Below, one piece after another: positions 35,217 to 35,522 of a stretch of 35,522 nucleotides of DNA. Made by a program: the position numbers and the translations under genes. The DNA is from Gammaproteobacteria bacterium. GTDB lineage: Bacteria > Pseudomonadota > Gammaproteobacteria > VBWC01. The DNA lies in NCBI GenBank assembly GCA_006218035.1, contig VBWC01000004.1, positions 1 to 35,522 of the forward strand, read 5' to 3'. Each line of letters begins with the position of its first letter. The stretch's first letter is position 1. The notes below the pieces were generated by a model that ran no database searches, had not been told where the DNA came from, and saw nothing but the letters and a program-made list of their open reading frames with translations.

Positions 35217-35420
35217 TTATTGTCCGACCGGTTCTTCAACACCCGAGTCAGTGGCTGCCTTTTTTTCGTCGGCCTTGCGTTCTTCCATGATCTGCTTGCG
35301 CTCGTCGCGACGTCGCTGCATTGCCTCGCTGGTCTCGTTGCCTGTTTCGTGCATCGAGCCGGCCTTCTTTGCGGCCTTGTCAGCGCCGTCTTCGTCAGCG
35401 TCTTGCGCGCCGCCGTCCAC
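35217..35420 (-). CDS. hypothetical small charged protein
   Basis: A possible 67-residue protein, very rich in Glu, Asp, Lys and Arg (for example QRRRDERKQIMEERKADEKK), with no hydrophobic segment; the second half should be a long helix. Codon choice (mostly G or C in third position) matches real genes here. The frame stays open upstream to a TAG near 35467 and encodes KKKHHKDRHVRK, but only the GTG at 35420 is a usable start, with AAAGG overlapping it. A competing minus-strand frame begins with ATG at 35431 but is Arg/Pro/Thr-rich and less gene-like. No family recognised. Confidence 0.45.
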   Translation of the reverse strand: MDGGAQDADEDGADKAAKKAGSMHETGNETSEAMQRRRDERKQIMEERKADEKKAATDSGVEEPVGQ

Positions 35421-35475
35421 CTTTCGTACATGCCTGTCCTTATGATGTTTCTTCTTGCCGGCGGCCTAGCAGGAT

Positions 35476-35507
35476 GTTGAAAAAGTCCATCCATGGCCTT
35501 TTTCAAC
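35476..35507. repeat. 10-bp inverted repeat, possible mobile or REP-type repeat at the window edge
   Basis: GTTGAAAAAG (35476-35485) and CTTTTTCAAC (35498-35507) form a perfect inverted repeat around a 12-base loop containing CCATGG. The left side continues as CTAGCAGGATGTTGAAAAAG. From memory, CTAGCAGG-x-TGTTGAAAAA sequences recur at intergenic repeats and transposon ends in gammaproteobacteria. The right flank (GCGCAAAGCAAAAAA) ends the window, so the element cannot be delimited. Confidence 0.5.
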
Positions 35508-35522
35508 GCGCAAAGCAAAAAA

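Noticed and set aside
35138..35431. Minus-strand frame starting ATG at 35431 and ending at 35138
   Set aside because: It overlaps the better 67-residue candidate in another frame; its product is Arg/Pro/Thr-rich and resembles an out-of-frame reading. Not fully excluded.
1..35522. CRISPR arrays, tRNA genes, complete insertion sequences, phage genes
   Set aside because: None was seen: no regularly spaced repeats, no tRNA-like cloverleaf, no transposase or integrase frame.

Overview
The window looks like chromosomal DNA of a GC-rich gammaproteobacterium that respires with many c-type cytochromes. Reasons: the first 57 bases are the 5' end of a 16S rRNA gene on the minus strand; gene families are proteobacterial throughout (System I cytochrome c maturation, ErpA, AnmK, BatA-D); and the order rRNA / tyrS / M23 peptidase / anmK / erpA / argC resembles, from memory, the tyrZ-anmK-erpA-argC neighbourhood of Pseudomonas. 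A lineage of sulfur-oxidising or otherwise redox-versatile gammaproteobacteria is plausible, but the species cannot be fixed from the sequence.

Layout. 1-379: rRNA operon start, leader with boxA, and two strong tandem promoters reading left. 579-4344 (+): a translationally packed signalling module: small domain protein, HDOD protein, soluble hybrid histidine kinase with HPt, and a stand-alone receiver. 4387-10004: housekeeping block (tyrS, M23/LysM peptidase, anmK, erpA with an IscR-like box, argC). 10100-14379: a divergent pair of redox units. On the minus strand lie two tri-heme cytochrome reading frames joined by an A9 tract, with the downstream frame in -1 phase. On the plus strand lie a penta-heme doubled-CXXCH cytochrome and an NHL beta-propeller lipoprotein. 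14382-19640 (-): a heme-c-containing GGDEF/EAL sensor, two paralogous seven-bladed propellers (one membrane-anchored, one lipoprotein) and a small cytochrome c. 19701-27267 (-): tlpA-like thioredoxin and a complete ccmABCDEFGHI operon. 27417-28214 (-): a membrane-anchored FGE-fold protein without the usual cysteines. 28377-35123 (+): a MoxR/DUF58/DUF4381/BatA/BatB-TPR/BatD operon ending in a hairpin terminator. The last 300 bases hold one possible small charged protein and an inverted repeat that runs to the edge.

How it works together. The central 17 kb forms a redox theme. The Ccm machinery makes holocytochromes, CcmG and the TlpA-like protein keep the apocytochrome thiols reduced, and the neighbouring cytochromes (potentially one hexaheme, one pentaheme, one monoheme) move electrons in the periplasm. 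The propellers and the periplasmic heme-c domain of the GGDEF/EAL protein suggest that redox state or a ligand in the periplasm is read out as c-di-GMP. All minus-strand genes from ccmA (27267) to the GGDEF/EAL gene (14382) are separated by at most about 60 bases and could form one long transcript.

The two points most worth a second look are the A9 frameshift site with two perfect hairpins directly after it, which would create a 742-residue hexaheme cytochrome, and the propeller/cytochrome/c-di-GMP cassette, which I do not recognise as a named system.
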